Shown: positions 1 to 8,732, counted from the stretch's first letter. The stretch: 64,000 nucleotides of DNA from Fimbriimonas ginsengisoli Gsoil 348 (GCF_000724625.1 NZ_CP007139.1:3348001-3412000), one strand, 5' to 3'. Made by a program: numbers and translations. Notes: generated from the letters alone by a model not told the origin.

Positions 1-152
1 AGAATCCCGGCGACGCAACGGAGAGCGGTCGTCTTGCCGGCCCCGTTCGGGCCGAGTAGCCCAACGATTTCCCCGGGGCTGATGGTGAACGACAGCTCGT
101 CTACCGCACGGAATTTTTTGTACTGCTTCACCAGCCGGTCGACTTGGAGCAT
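1..152 (-). CDS. ABC transporter ATP-binding protein, N-terminal fragment
   Basis: Only the first 50 codons are inside the window; the gene continues beyond base 1. The translation begins [20 protein letters not shown] and reaches a textbook Walker A loop, GPNGAGKTT, at about residues 34-42. This is the usual start of an ABC ATPase domain that powers import or export together with separate membrane subunits. Start is the ATG at 152-150; no strong ribosome-binding site is visible. Substrate and partner proteins cannot be told because the rest of the operon is outside. Family assignment is secure, function is not. Confidence 0.9.
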   Translation of the reverse strand, partial: MLQVDRLVKQYKKFRAVDELSFTISPGEIVGLLGPNGAGKTTALRCVAGI

Positions 153-193
153 TCGAGCCAGGATACCGGATGGGTTAACGGTTAACGTCCTGC

Positions 194-1834
194 CTAGCGC
201 AACACGTTAAAGAGCACCTGCGCGACAAGGATCTTGAAGATCGTTGCGAGGGGGAAGATCGTTGCGTACCGGGCGTTCGGCAGGTCGTTGCCGGTGCGGT
301 CGACGGCGAACGCCAGATTCACCGGCTGGGTTTGGGCGCCAGCGTAGATACCGTAGAGGAGGTTCAGGGGGATCTTTAGCAGCTTGTATCCCACTACCAT
401 CATTACCAGGCCGGAGCCCAACGTCATCGCGGCGCCGCTGGTGAAAACATTCAAGCCGTGGCCACCGGCCAGTGTGCTGTAAAAGTCGTACCCGGCTCTC
501 GTACCGATTCCGGCGGCGAACAGAAGCAAGCCGAGTTGGCGCAGCGTGAGGTTGGCGGTGTAGGGAAGGTTCCACACCAGAGGTCCCGTCCTCTCGAGGC
601 GGCCGAGCAGAAGCGCAACCACCAGCGGTCCTCCTGCGAAGCCGAGCCGGAAGGTAATCCCGCCAGGCAGCGGAATCGGAAGCAGCCCCAACATCAGGCC
701 GAGCGCGATGCCGATGCAAAGGGTTCGGAAATCGACGTCGGCAAGCGCTCGATACGAATCGCCAAAGATCCGCTCGACCGCCCCCATCTCGTCCCGCCTC
801 GCCAACACGCGCACTCGGTCTCCCAATTCCAAAATTGTGTCGCCCGATGGGATCAGATCGATATCTCCTCGGCCCACCCGCGTGATCACCGCCTGATGGA
901 GCTGAGGCAGAGCAAGTTGACTAAGGGGCCGCCCGGCAACCGATGGGTTGGAGACGAACATCCGCCGCACATCGAATTCAGTTCGGTCGAGGTGCACCTC
1001 CTCGTCGCTAATTTGGCCCAAGAATTCGGTAAGGGTATCGAGCTCCGCTTCCGGCCCGGTGGTTGCAATCCGGTCGCCGAGCTGAATCTTCAGATCGCCG
1101 CTCGCAAGCAGAACCTCGCTTGACCGAAGAACCCGTCCGAACACCACATCGCGAGCCTGTTTGGCGGTGAGCTCCACGACCGACATTCCCGCCGCCGCCG
1201 GGTTTGTCACCTCGATCGTTCGGACCTCGATCTTTTGAATCGACCGTCGGTAGCTGGAGACGGTCAACGCCTCCTTTTGGAGGTCGACTCCGAAGAGGCG
1301 TTGCGCGAGCAGCATGACCATTATCGGACCAAAGATCCCGATCGGATAAGCAAGGGAGTAGCCTACGACCGGTTCGGCAAGCGCCTTGCCCGTGCCCCCT
1401 GCGGCTTTCACCGACTCGACGACGCCGGCCAAGCCCGAGGCGTTGGTAAACGCCCCGGAATACATCGCCGATCCGGTTGCGCCGGCCATGTTGGCCGCTC
1501 GGGCCAGTAGGTAGTCCGCAACCCCGGCCAAGGCGAGGACCCCGAGCGCCAGCGCGGTATCCCGAATCCCTCGCCGGTCGAACCCCTTGAAGAACCCGGC
1601 CGCGCTATTGAGGCCGATGGTGTAGATAAAGAGGGTGAGGCCAAAAAGATAGACGACATCCGGAAGCTTGAGTCTCGGGTCGACCGCTCCGATGGCGATG
1701 CCAACGAAAAGAACCGACGCCGTCCCGAGACTTACGCCGCGGATTCTCATCCGTCCGAGCGGATAGCCGATCGCGCACACCGCGAATAGCAGGAGAAGCG
1801 GATTCTCGCCGAGCAATCGGACCACAAATTCCAT
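194..1834 (-). CDS. AspT/YidE-type putative antiporter with two RCK_C (TrkA_C) domains
   Basis: A 546-residue membrane protein. The first about 190 residues hold a run of hydrophobic helices, the middle (about 205-370) is soluble and contains two tandem repeats of the RCK_C/TrkA_C type (each with a pattern like GDRI/GDRV near its end), and the rest is again hydrophobic with Gly-rich helices. This helix block / paired RCK_C / helix block layout is that of the aspartate:alanine exchanger (AspT) and YidE/YbjL family. Family members exchange carboxylate substrates across the inner membrane; the substrate here is unknown. It follows the ABC ATPase fragment on the opposite side of a 41-base gap, same strand. 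The start [17 protein letters not shown] gives a plausible first helix. Confidence 0.88.
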   Translation of the reverse strand: MEFVVRLLGENPLLLLFAVCAIGYPLGRMRIRGVSLGTASVLFVGIAIGAVDPRLKLPDVVYLFGLTLFIYTIGLNSAAGFFKGFDRRGIRDTALALGVLALAGVADYLLARAANMAGATGSAMYSGAFTNASGLAGVVESVKAAGGTGKALAEPVVGYSLAYPIGIFGPIMVMLLAQRLFGVDLQKEALTVSSYRRSIQKIEVRTIEVTNPAAAGMSVVELTAKQARDVVFGRVLRSSEVLLASGDLKIQLGDRIATTGPEAELDTLTEFLGQISDEEVHLDRTEFDVRRMFVSNPSVAGRPLSQLALPQLHQAVITRVGRGDIDLIPSGDTILELGDRVRVLARRDEMGAVERIFGDSYRALADVDFRTLCIGIALGLMLGLLPIPLPGGITFRLGFAGGPLVVALLLGRLERTGPLVWNLPYTANLTLRQLGLLLFAAGIGTRAGYDFYSTLAGGHGLNVFTSGAAMTLGSGLVMMVVGYKLLKIPLNLLYGIYAGAQTQPVNLAFAVDRTGNDLPNARYATIFPLATIFKILVAQVLFNVLR

Positions 1835-1974
1835 CCGTCCTCACTGTAGACGGCGAGTTCGTCACCCGGCTAGGCCTTCCGGAAAAGTTCAAGGAACCAA
1901 GGGTTCAGTTGAACGTTCTTGATACATGCGGGGCGCCGGGAGCGTCGGCCTCTCCGCGGACAACGGAAAAAGAC

Positions 1975-2244
1975 ATGAGCATATCAAGAGCCCAAGCCGG
2001 CTCGCGCAAAGGGGGCATCCAAAGGGTGCTGTGTGGCCTTGGCCACCACGCTTTTGAGAGGGTCGGTACTAAAACCGAAACCGCACATCGCTACAGCGAA
2101 GTGCACGAGACACTATACGAAGTGCGACAGCACCGCGCGCTTCTACGCTGCGCCTGCTGTGGTTCCGAGGCGGCACGTCTCGACACCACGGAAGAATCGG
2201 CCGTCGGCCAGTACGAGCGAAAGTTCGTCCGCACCGAGGTGTAA
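1975..2244 (+). CDS. small Cys-containing protein of unknown function
   Basis: An 89-residue reading frame that starts at the ATG at 1975 (MSISRAQAGSRKGG); a longer frame from 1909 is open but I prefer the inner ATG because it follows a purine-rich stretch (ggaaaaagac). The protein is basic at the N-terminus and has a CACC cluster near residue 61 plus an upstream Cys and paired His residues (GLGHHAF), which could form a small zinc-binding knuckle. I do not recognise a family. It ends just before a perfect hairpin shared with the convergent neighbour, which supports it being a real transcript end. Coding status is moderately uncertain. Confidence 0.45.
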   Translation: MSISRAQAGSRKGGIQRVLCGLGHHAFERVGTKTETAHRYSEVHETLYEVRQHRALLRCACCGSEAARLDTTEESAVGQYERKFVRTEV

Positions 2245-2249
2245 CCGTT

Positions 2250-2280
2250 AGGCACTGGCGGCGTAAGGCCGCCAGTGCCT
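2250..2280. terminator. bidirectional hairpin between convergent genes
   Basis: Perfect 13-bp stem (arms 2250-2262 and 2268-2280, arm sequence aggcactggcggc) with a 5-base loop. It sits directly after the stop at 2244 on the plus strand and touches the stop of the minus-strand gene at 2279. No long T tract follows, so it may terminate weakly or protect 3' ends. Confidence 0.65.
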
Positions 2281-3379
2281 ACGACGTTCGATTGACGACG
2301 TTCAGGGTTCCCTCGGGCGCCTCCAACTGGATCCACTTCCCGCGAAATTGCAGGATTTTGGCCCCCGTAACCTTCCCCTTCCCGAGAGGAAGCCAAATCG
2401 GCTTGTTCGCAAGCGACTTAGGGATTCGCACCGTGTAGCTATCCGGCTCTTCGGTTGCCAGGGTCAGCGCTTGAGGATAGTCTTTGGCCTCGGTCGATCC
2501 GGTTAGCAGCAGCGAGCGGCCGAACACCGCATCGGGCAAAACCTGCGAAGCGAAAAGCGCCAAGCCGAGATACCGGTCCATTCCAGCTTTTGACGGGTTC
2601 GCCAGAGCGGCCTGGATCGGAAAGTTCGAGGCGGCGGTCTGGACCAAAGGAGTTACATTCGCGGCGAGCCACTTGTCGAGAAGCTCCTTGGTGACTCCCA
2701 TGACGTCCTCCGGCACGAGCCGCCCCTCTTCCATTCCCTGCCGAATCCAGGAGAGGAAAAGCTTCTCGCCGAGGTAGCCGTTTGCCCAATCCTCCGGCTC
2801 CTTGTAACCGCCGATCGCCGGGAGCGATGCATGGCCGTACTCGTGCGCGATCTCCCGCGCCATTTCCATCGGCTCCGTGAAGGAGTTGACGTCATAGATG
2901 TAGATGGTGTTGACGCTCTTCTGGAAACCTCCCTCTTCGGCGATGTCGAACCGCTGCTCGCCCCCCGCGGTTCCGCCCCAGCAGAGGAAGACATCCACGA
3001 TCTTCCCGTTGTATTGCACCGCGTGGTCGAGCTTTAGCCGATGAAGATTCTCCTGCTGCAGGGTTAGCAGCATCCGGGTGATCAGGGCGTCACGATCTTC
3101 TTTGTGGTCCTGCGAATAAACGCGGAATCGAAGCTCCCATGGGGCGGCGACGCCGGAGACGAATCCGGTCATCACCCAGGGGAACTCCCAGGCCTGACGG
3201 GCGTTGCCGACGCCGAACTTCTTCGGCGACAGCCTGCCGGGTTCCATCGGATCCAGCCGTGCCTGAATCATCAGCGACGGGACGAGAGAGCCTGGCCGCG
3301 CGAGCGTCACCTGCTTCATGCGAACCTTCCCGTCCCCTTGAGCGAGCAGGAACGCGAGGCTCGCCAGGACCAGGCTCAT
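2279..3379 (-). CDS. secreted protein with HEXXH metallopeptidase-like motif
   Basis: A 366-residue protein beginning MSLVLASLAFLLAQGDGK, which reads as a short signal peptide. At residues 179-183 it has HEYGH inside the helix-like context EIAHEYGHAS, the zinc-binding HEXXH signature of metallopeptidases; no second conserved zinc ligand motif is obvious to me, so the third ligand is unassigned. Flanking sequence is mixed alpha/beta and I recognise no named family. The start ATG overlaps the trxB stop by one base (TAATG), so the two are probably translationally coupled; a frame extending 18 codons further upstream is open but lies inside trxB and would remove the N-terminal position of the signal peptide. 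Likely exported. Enzymatic activity is inferred only from the motif. Confidence 0.75.
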   Translation of the reverse strand: MSLVLASLAFLLAQGDGKVRMKQVTLARPGSLVPSLMIQARLDPMEPGRLSPKKFGVGNARQAWEFPWVMTGFVSGVAAPWELRFRVYSQDHKEDRDALITRMLLTLQQENLHRLKLDHAVQYNGKIVDVFLCWGGTAGGEQRFDIAEEGGFQKSVNTIYIYDVNSFTEPMEMAREIAHEYGHASLPAIGGYKEPEDWANGYLGEKLFLSWIRQGMEEGRLVPEDVMGVTKELLDKWLAANVTPLVQTAASNFPIQAALANPSKAGMDRYLGLALFASQVLPDAVFGRSLLLTGSTEAKDYPQALTLATEEPDSYTVRIPKSLANKPIWLPLGKGKVTGAKILQFRGKWIQLEAPEGTLNVVNRTS

Positions 3380-4323
3380 TAGTGGGCGCCTTCCAGACTG
3401 AGGAATCGCTCCGCGTCGATCGCGGCCATACAACCGGTTCCCGCGGCCGTGACGGCCTGTCGGTAGATCGAGTCGGCGACGTCGCCCGAGGCGAAGACGC
3501 CCGGAATGTTGGTTCGGGTGCTGCCCGGCACGGTCTTGATGTATCCAACCTCGTCCATATCGAGAACGCCCTTGAAGAGATCGCTGTTCGGTTTGTGGCC
3601 AATCGCGATGAACACACCCGAGACGGGCAGGTCGCGTTTTTCGTTCGAATGGGCGTCGCGGAGGCGAATGGTCGTGACCTTACGATGCGGCTCGGACTCG
3701 CCGGCGATCTCGTCGACCAGCGTGTTCCAGTGCACCTCTACTTTCGGGTCGTTGAGGACCCGCTCCTGCATGATCTTGCTCGCCCGGAATTCGTCGCGCC
3801 GGTGAATGAGGTGCACCTTGCTGCAGAGCTTGGCCAGGTAGTGCGCCTCCTCCATCGCGGTGTCGCCGCCGCCGACCACAGCGACCTCGCGGTTCCGGAA
3901 GAAGAACCCATCGCAAGTCGCGCAAGCGCTTACTCCGAATCCTCCGTATGTCACTTCGGACGGAAGCCCGAGCCACTTGGCGCTCGCGCCGGTGGAGACG
4001 ATCACGGTTCGGGCAAGGATCTCTTCCTCTTCGGCCCAAAGCCGAAACGGCCGCTGGCTGAGGTCGACTTTCGTGATTTCCTTCGGCTCGATCACGGTTC
4101 CAAAGCGCTCCACCTGGCGGCGAAACAGGTCCATGATCTCCGGGCCGAGAATCCCGTCCGGGAATCCCGGATAGTTCTCCACGTCGGTGGTAATCATAAG
4201 TTGGCCGCCCGGCTGAAGACCGGAAAACATCACCGGCTCGAGGTTCGCGCGGGCAGCATAGAGGGCGGCGGTATACCCGGCCGGACCCGAACCGACGATG
4301 ACGACGTTATGAACTTTGCTCAA
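3379..4323 (-). CDS. trxB: thioredoxin-disulfide reductase
   Basis: A 314-residue flavoprotein, the usual length of low-molecular-weight TrxB. It shows the FAD-binding GSGPAGYTAA at residues 11-20, the redox-active CATC at 134-137, the NADPH-binding VGGGDTAMEEA at 150-160 and the C-terminal second FAD motif G-D-V-A-D near residue 284. It uses NADPH to keep thioredoxin reduced in the cytoplasm. It is followed with a one-base overlap by a secreted HEXXH protein and preceded by a baeRF-family gene behind a hairpin, so it probably has its own promoter. Nothing looks degraded. Confidence 0.97.
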   Translation of the reverse strand: MSKVHNVVIVGSGPAGYTAALYAARANLEPVMFSGLQPGGQLMITTDVENYPGFPDGILGPEIMDLFRRQVERFGTVIEPKEITKVDLSQRPFRLWAEEEEILARTVIVSTGASAKWLGLPSEVTYGGFGVSACATCDGFFFRNREVAVVGGGDTAMEEAHYLAKLCSKVHLIHRRDEFRASKIMQERVLNDPKVEVHWNTLVDEIAGESEPHRKVTTIRLRDAHSNEKRDLPVSGVFIAIGHKPNSDLFKGVLDMDEVGYIKTVPGSTRTNIPGVFASGDVADSIYRQAVTAAGTGCMAAIDAERFLSLEGAH

Positions 4324-4352
4324 TCTAAAAACAGTTTACCGGGGGGCTAAGG

Positions 4353-4384
4353 GCGATACGATGCCTAGCTCGGCATCGTATCGC
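4353..4384 (-). terminator. hairpin after the baeRF gene
   Basis: Perfect 13-bp stem (arms 4353-4365 and 4372-4384, gcgatacgatgcc) with a 6-base loop, nine bases past the stop of the minus-strand gene at 4393 and before the trxB start. There is no clear T run, so it is terminator-like rather than a textbook intrinsic terminator. Confidence 0.6.
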
Positions 4385-4392
4385 GGGTTCGC

Positions 4393-5553
4393 TTAGTAAC
4401 GGTAAATAGCGCTGAGCTCGCCGTTTCCCGGTAGCTGCTCCTGCTCGACGACGACCACTTGGGCGCCCGTCATGATCGCGTGCATCGTGGCCCGATCGAT
4501 GAGGTCTTCCGCCTGAGGATCGTCTTCGCCGGCCGGAGAGACCACAAGGCTCTGATCGTCAAACTTTCCGTAGTAGGTGGCATTGGGCGCCACGAACAGA
4601 ATTCCCACCCGCCCAGTTGCCGCGGCGGGCAGGATGTCGTCGATGATGTTCGAGGCAAGCTGCTTGGAAATGGCGTTGCCGAACTGCTCTTGAAGTTTGT
4701 TCAGTTCGTCATTCCACATTGTCGAGAGTAAGCCCATCGCTTGCTCGTGAAGCTGCTCGTTCGAAACGTGCTCGGCATTTCCGTCGATCGATTTCTCGAT
4801 CAGATTCTTAAGCTGGGTGGCCTGCCGATAGAACGGGGTGATCGAGTCGGCGCCGGCCAGCACGACCGGCGCATCGATGTCCGACATTGCGCGCCGTACC
4901 CCATCGTCCAACTGGCGGAAGAAGAACATTCGATCTTCGTGCTCTTTCCGGTCGATGTCTACCACTTGCCCGTGGAACGCGCCGGCCGCACCGGTGGAGC
5001 CCGTCCCCGAACTGCCGTGGCGCACGATGCGCGTGGCATGCTCCCCAAAATTTGGGGCAGCGTCTTCTTTGTTGAGCGCCACATCGGAGGGCAACTTAAC
5101 CGTTCGGCAACTGTGCGGCGTGCATTCCAATAGACGAGCGTCGTTCAGGCTGACCGCCACGACGTAAAACAGCTTGCCCTCCAGCAACGGAAGCAAAGGT
5201 TTGATTTCAAACCGATCGTTGACGTGGCAGACATCCTCCACTTCGATCGGCAGATGGTAGACACGGAAGAATCCCGGCGCGATAAAGATCGCCATTCCGC
5301 TCTCGTTTCCGATCCAAGATTCATTGTCGTTCAGAAGAGAGTTGGCCTTTTCCAGGAGATCCCGTGCTTCCGTCGGCCGCATCCCCTTTGCCGCTACCAG
5401 CTTCTCTTCCGCATCACGCAATAGCTTCTTAAGGTGAATGGGGTCCTGCCGCGTGTCGCGTCCTTGCCGGTGGGTCGGCATGTAGATCGAGACGCACGGA
5501 GACGTCCCAGCCTCAACCAGTTGTCGAAGCTGCGCGTTGGTGATGATGTCCAT
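4393..5553 (-). CDS. baeRF-type (bacterial archaeo-eukaryotic release factor-like) protein
   Basis: A 386-residue soluble protein. The N-terminus (CVSIYMPTHRQGRDTRQDPI, residues about 20-39) followed by helices, the central FEIKPLLPLL and YVVAVSLNDARLLE strands, and the C-terminal stretch ending GELSAIYRY match the bacterial release-factor-like families (my best guess is baeRF3). Proteins of this group share the fold of eRF1 domains 2/3 and have been proposed to act on stalled ribosomes or tRNA, without firm experimental proof for most. A good ribosome-binding site (aaggag) precedes the ATG. A hairpin separates it from trxB. Assignment is by recognisable sequence pattern; subfamily number is uncertain. 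Confidence 0.72.
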   Translation of the reverse strand: MDIITNAQLRQLVEAGTSPCVSIYMPTHRQGRDTRQDPIHLKKLLRDAEEKLVAAKGMRPTEARDLLEKANSLLNDNESWIGNESGMAIFIAPGFFRVYHLPIEVEDVCHVNDRFEIKPLLPLLEGKLFYVVAVSLNDARLLECTPHSCRTVKLPSDVALNKEDAAPNFGEHATRIVRHGSSGTGSTGAAGAFHGQVVDIDRKEHEDRMFFFRQLDDGVRRAMSDIDAPVVLAGADSITPFYRQATQLKNLIEKSIDGNAEHVSNEQLHEQAMGLLSTMWNDELNKLQEQFGNAISKQLASNIIDDILPAAATGRVGILFVAPNATYYGKFDDQSLVVSPAGEDDPQAEDLIDRATMHAIMTGAQVVVVEQEQLPGNGELSAIYRY

Positions 5554-5658
5554 CCTTGCTTTCTCCTTGACGGCCGGATCAAGTCTGATCCGGCCCGATA
5601 CGTCCTTTGACCGAAGATCGCCTCACCAGGGTCCTATTGAAGTGATCTATCCTGTGGC

Positions 5659-5952
5659 ATGGCCGACCTCGAATACCGACTCCTTAGTGCCGATGAACTC
5701 GAATCGGGTCTTGCCGGCCTTCCCGGTTGGAAGGTGGAGAATGGCGAGATCGCCAAGACTTTCGAGTTCAAGAATTACAAAGACGGCCTCGTCTTCGCCG
5801 TCGCCGCCGGGTACCTGGCCGATCGCCTGGACCACCATCCCAATCTTTTGGTGACTTACGGAAAAGTGCGTATTTCCGTCAATACGCACTCCGTCGAAGG
5901 GCTTTCCCCTTACGATTTGGAGTTGGCCCGCCGAATCGAGCGAATCGTCTGA
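5659..5952 (+). CDS. phhB: 4a-hydroxytetrahydrobiopterin (pterin-4a-carbinolamine) dehydratase
   Basis: A 97-residue protein of the normal length for this enzyme. It contains the family signature with His59-His60-Pro61 followed by His77 and Asp86 (LDHHPNLLVTYGKV, then THSVEGLSPYDLELA), the residues that line the active site. The enzyme dehydrates the 4a-carbinolamine made by aromatic amino acid hydroxylases, recycling pterin; in organisms lacking such hydroxylases it may serve molybdopterin metabolism instead. It stands alone between divergent and unrelated genes, so its partner hydroxylase is not in the window. Confidence 0.95.
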   Translation: MADLEYRLLSADELESGLAGLPGWKVENGEIAKTFEFKNYKDGLVFAVAAGYLADRLDHHPNLLVTYGKVRISVNTHSVEGLSPYDLELARRIERIV

Positions 5953-5972
5953 ACAGCAACTATCGCGCGCAT

Positions 5973-6001
5973 TTGACAATCGTAGTACTTTGCTATATAA
6001 C
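5973..6001 (+). promoter_or_regulatory. sigma70-type promoter of the 6037-8036 operon
   Basis: TTGACA at 5973-5978, a 17-base spacer, and TATAAC at 5996-6001 (within tatataac). Both hexamers are at or near consensus and the predicted start lies about 30 bases before the GTG at 6037. This is the best-looking promoter in the window. Confidence 0.7.
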
Positions 6002-6036
6002 CGAATCGGCCGTGCGGTTCGCGGCGCGGAGGGTAC

Positions 6037-7164
6037 GTGTTTGGGTCTACGGTTCTCGAAGTTGCTATTGGCCTGGTGTTCGTCTATCTGGTACTTGGAT
6101 TAATCTGCACCGCGGTTAACGAACAGATTTCCCAACTCCTCGCACTAAGGGCAGAGAACCTGTTTTTCGCCATCCAGGGACTGTTTCGCGGCAAATACGC
6201 CACCCTTATCGCTCACGATCTTTACGACCACTCTCTGGTCCGTAGCATGTCGTCGAAAGGAGCTCCGGTGGAGGGTACGCCCGACGTCACCGCCGCGCCC
6301 GCCGCTTCTGTCGACTCGGGAAAGGTCGCCGACGACGCCGCCGAGCCTGCCGGAACCTACCGTCCCAACCACAAGCCGTCCTATATCCCCTCCCACGTCT
6401 TCTCGCTGGCCCTTACCGATCTGTTAGGCCTTGTGCACCCCAGCGAGCCGGCGCCGGTAGTCGCTGGCCAGGCGGCTACTCCGGTAAAGCCGTTTCTGGA
6501 CACGATCAAAGAGTCGCCATACAACAAGGACGGCCATCTCTACGGCATTCTTCGCCCGCTCCTAGCCGGGGCTGGCGACGACATCGACAAGGTGCGCCAC
6601 CATCTGGAGCTTTGGTATGAGGCGACGATGGAGCGGGCGAGCGGATGGTACAAGAAGCGGATCCAGATGATCACCTTCTGTGTCGCCTTCGGCATTGTCC
6701 TCGTTGCCAACGCAGACTCGCTGATGATTTTCGAGCGCCTTTGGGCGAACCCAGCGCAGAGGCAAATTTTGGCGGGCCAAGCGCAGGTTGAGGGTAAGAC
6801 CCTAGCTGGCGCTCCATCCGAGCTCAAGGACGAATCGAAGAAAGCCGTCGCCGACCTCCTAGGTTGGAGTGGACCTGTCAATTGGAATGCCTCGGACTAC
6901 AAACCGTCCAATCCGAACCGCTTTCCGATGGGGTTCGAGTGGTTTTACAAGCTGATCGGTCTGGCGATCACCGCCTTTGCGGCGTCCCTCGGCGCTCCGT
7001 TCTGGTTCGATATCTTGAACCGGTTCATGAATATCCGCACCACCGGCGCATCGCCAGGTGAAAAGCCGAAGCCACCCGATACCAAGCCGCAGCCGAGCGA
7101 TCGGATCCCTTCCAAGCCGACCTCCCCTACGACCGCTGATTCCAATGTCCAGGTGAAGAAATGA
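6037..7164 (+). CDS. membrane protein of unknown function
   Basis: A 375-residue protein starting at a GTG with a ggaggg ribosome-binding site just upstream. Hydrophobic segments lie at about residues 5-25 (LEVAIGLVFVYLVLGLICTA), 208-228 (ITFCVAFGIVLVANAD) and 300-325 (LIGLAITAFAASLGAPFWFD); the long loop between the first two is soluble and Ala/Pro-rich, and the C-terminus is a Pro/Lys-rich tail. The segment A-A-S-L-G-A-P-F-W-F-D followed by L-N-R-F-M-N is one I have seen in conserved hypothetical membrane proteins of other phyla, without a known function. It overlaps the next gene by four bases (ATGA), so the two are translated together, driven by the strong promoter at 5973. Confidence 0.75.
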   Translation: MFGSTVLEVAIGLVFVYLVLGLICTAVNEQISQLLALRAENLFFAIQGLFRGKYATLIAHDLYDHSLVRSMSSKGAPVEGTPDVTAAPAASVDSGKVADDAAEPAGTYRPNHKPSYIPSHVFSLALTDLLGLVHPSEPAPVVAGQAATPVKPFLDTIKESPYNKDGHLYGILRPLLAGAGDDIDKVRHHLELWYEATMERASGWYKKRIQMITFCVAFGIVLVANADSLMIFERLWANPAQRQILAGQAQVEGKTLAGAPSELKDESKKAVADLLGWSGPVNWNASDYKPSNPNRFPMGFEWFYKLIGLAITAFAASLGAPFWFDILNRFMNIRTTGASPGEKPKPPDTKPQPSDRIPSKPTSPTTADSNVQVKK

Positions 7165-8036
7165 GCGATCGCAATCCGCCCGCCGGAACCCAGGTGACAA
7201 CGGTCGATAATATCGACGACCGCTTGGCGATCGCGGTTAAGAAGTCGCACCAGTTCCGAAGCTCCCAAAAGAACAAAAAACTTAGGGTCGGCGTCATCGG
7301 CGGTGGACTCGCTCTCCTCGGAACCCTCGCCCCCCATGCTCCCTCGACACCGGTAAAGAGCTCAGGCCCCGCACCCGCGTCGGTGGCTGCCGGATTCCCA
7401 GAATTCATCGAGGATGGAGCCTGCGGATTGGAAGGGAAGTCGAAGAAGCGCCCATTGACTGCCCTCGACTTGGCCAAGAACCCGCTGAAAAATCGGACGA
7501 CGTCGCCAGCGCCGTCTGACATCGACCCGGGCGTAAGTCTTGCCGACTTCTTCGGTCCGGACGCCCTCGAGAAGTCGCCCAAGCTCAATGAGTCGAAAGG
7601 CGTCACGATCACCGGCTACATCGTTGAAATCAAGAGCGGCGGCCCAGAGACTTGCAACTGTCAAACCGACGACACCGAGTTCTGGGACACCCACGTATAC
7701 GTCGCCAAGAATCCGACCGACGAGCCGAAAGACGCGATCGTGGTGGAGGTCACCCCGAGGATGCGTCAAATCCTCAAACCTGGCTCTAACGAGTGGGACA
7801 CCAAAGCGTTGAAGGCGAATTTCCGCCCGGGTACGAAGGTCCAGATCACCGGTTGGCAATTCTTCGACACCGAGCACTGGATCAACACCGCCAACAATCC
7901 CAAAGCGACCAACGTATGGCGCGCTTCCTGCTGGGAGGTGCATCCCGTGACGGATATCAAACTGCTCGCCCCTCCCGACGCCGCGTCGGCGAAGCGAAAC
8001 AGCGCCCCTCGTCCCAACGAAGAGAGCCCGCCTTAG
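7161..8036 (+). CDS. protein with N-terminal hydrophobic segment and C-terminal OB-fold-like domain
   Basis: A 291-residue protein. Residues about 42-60 (LRVGVIGGGLALLGTLAP) form a possible membrane anchor. The C-terminal half from about residue 145 alternates strands: GVTITGYIVEIKSGG, FWDTHVYVAKNP, AIVVEVTPRMRQ, GTKVQITGWQFFDTEHW, VWRASCWEVHPVTDI. This pattern looks like an OB-fold of the nucleic-acid- or ligand-binding kind; a CNC cluster sits at about residue 171. No catalytic motif is evident. It is coupled to the upstream membrane protein by a four-base overlap, so the pair probably forms one envelope-associated unit. Function unknown; the fold call is inference. Confidence 0.72.
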   Translation: MSDRNPPAGTQVTTVDNIDDRLAIAVKKSHQFRSSQKNKKLRVGVIGGGLALLGTLAPHAPSTPVKSSGPAPASVAAGFPEFIEDGACGLEGKSKKRPLTALDLAKNPLKNRTTSPAPSDIDPGVSLADFFGPDALEKSPKLNESKGVTITGYIVEIKSGGPETCNCQTDDTEFWDTHVYVAKNPTDEPKDAIVVEVTPRMRQILKPGSNEWDTKALKANFRPGTKVQITGWQFFDTEHWINTANNPKATNVWRASCWEVHPVTDIKLLAPPDAASAKRNSAPRPNEESPP

Positions 8037-8102
8037 CGTTGCCCGGAAATGGGCGCTATCGCCAACCGTTCTCTCGGCTATAGAATCTCTACGTAAGCAA
8101 AG

Positions 8103-8121
8103 CACTTTGTGGTACAAAGTG
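8103..8121. promoter_or_regulatory. palindromic operator candidate upstream of the winged-helix operon
   Basis: CACTTTGT-GGT-ACAAAGTG, a perfect 8-bp dyad with a 3-base centre. It lies just downstream of a TATAGA hexamer (8079-8084) and ends five bases before the ATG at 8127, the position expected for a repressor site. The third-gene-down winged-helix protein (8735) is the natural candidate to bind it. Confidence 0.6.
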
Positions 8122-8126
8122 TTTCG

Positions 8127-8732
8127 ATGGTCCAGAGCATCGAAAATCCGAACGAAGACCTGCGAGCGATTCGGCGCTTGATGGAACGATCAAGCCGATA
8201 CTCCAATTTCTCGGCCACCTCCTGCGTGTGGGCGGGCATGGTCTCCCTTCTGGGTGCCGTCGCCCAACTAATGGTCGCCCCGCGCGGAGCTTCCCGTGGT
8301 GAGTTTCTGGCGGTTTGGGGGATCACCGTCGCCGTGACGTTAGCCGGCGACTTGTTCATCACGCGGAGGCGAATCACCTCCGAAGATCAGGCAGTCCTCG
8401 TGAGGCTTACCCGGCAGATGGCGAAATCGGTCGCCCCCGCCTTTGCCGCGGGCGGCGTCCTTACGATTCACTCGCTGGTAGCGAATCGCTTCGCGGACAT
8501 CTACCCGATGTGGGTACTGATCTACGGTGTCGTCATCTGTGCCGCCTCCTCCTCCGCGCCGCGGCAACTGGCTTGGTTTGGCCAGGTCTTCTTAGGTGTT
8601 GGCGTAATCGCGGCTCTGTTGCAAACATTTTTGAGCCTGGGCGAGGTGTTCGGGCTCTCCGCAATGGCGCTCGCCTTCGGGCTGGGCCACATCGGCTATG
8701 GGCTTTTACTGGCACGAAAGGAGGGTTGGTAG
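8127..8732 (+). CDS. five- to six-helix membrane protein, first gene of a winged-helix operon
   Basis: A 201-residue membrane protein starting MVQSIENPNEDLRAIRRLM. I chose the ATG at 8127 because an in-frame GTG at 8109 lies inside a palindromic operator. After a soluble N-terminal helix there are hydrophobic segments at about residues 35-55, 60-80, 108-126, 130-148, 155-172 and 176-194. It is followed two bases later by a winged-helix regulator and then by a secreted protein, a pattern common for small self-regulated membrane modules in which the regulator controls the transporter-like or sensor-like membrane partner. No transport motif is visible; function unknown. Confidence 0.75.
   Translation: MVQSIENPNEDLRAIRRLMERSSRYSNFSATSCVWAGMVSLLGAVAQLMVAPRGASRGEFLAVWGITVAVTLAGDLFITRRRITSEDQAVLVRLTRQMAKSVAPAFAAGGVLTIHSLVANRFADIYPMWVLIYGVVICAASSSAPRQLAWFGQVFLGVGVIAALLQTFLSLGEVFGLSAMALAFGLGHIGYGLLLARKEGW

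Noticed and set aside
458-1123. Long open frame on the plus strand over the AspT-like gene
   Set aside because: It is antisense to a well-supported transporter gene and has low-complexity composition (Gln/Arg rich); typical shadow frame in GC-rich coding DNA.
3139-4350. 403-codon plus-strand frame
   Set aside because: Antisense to trxB and part of the HEXXH gene, both recognisable; the translation has no domain pattern.
8109-8126. Upstream GTG start for the 8127 membrane protein
   Set aside because: The GTG lies inside the palindromic operator and has no RBS; the ATG at 8127 is preferred.
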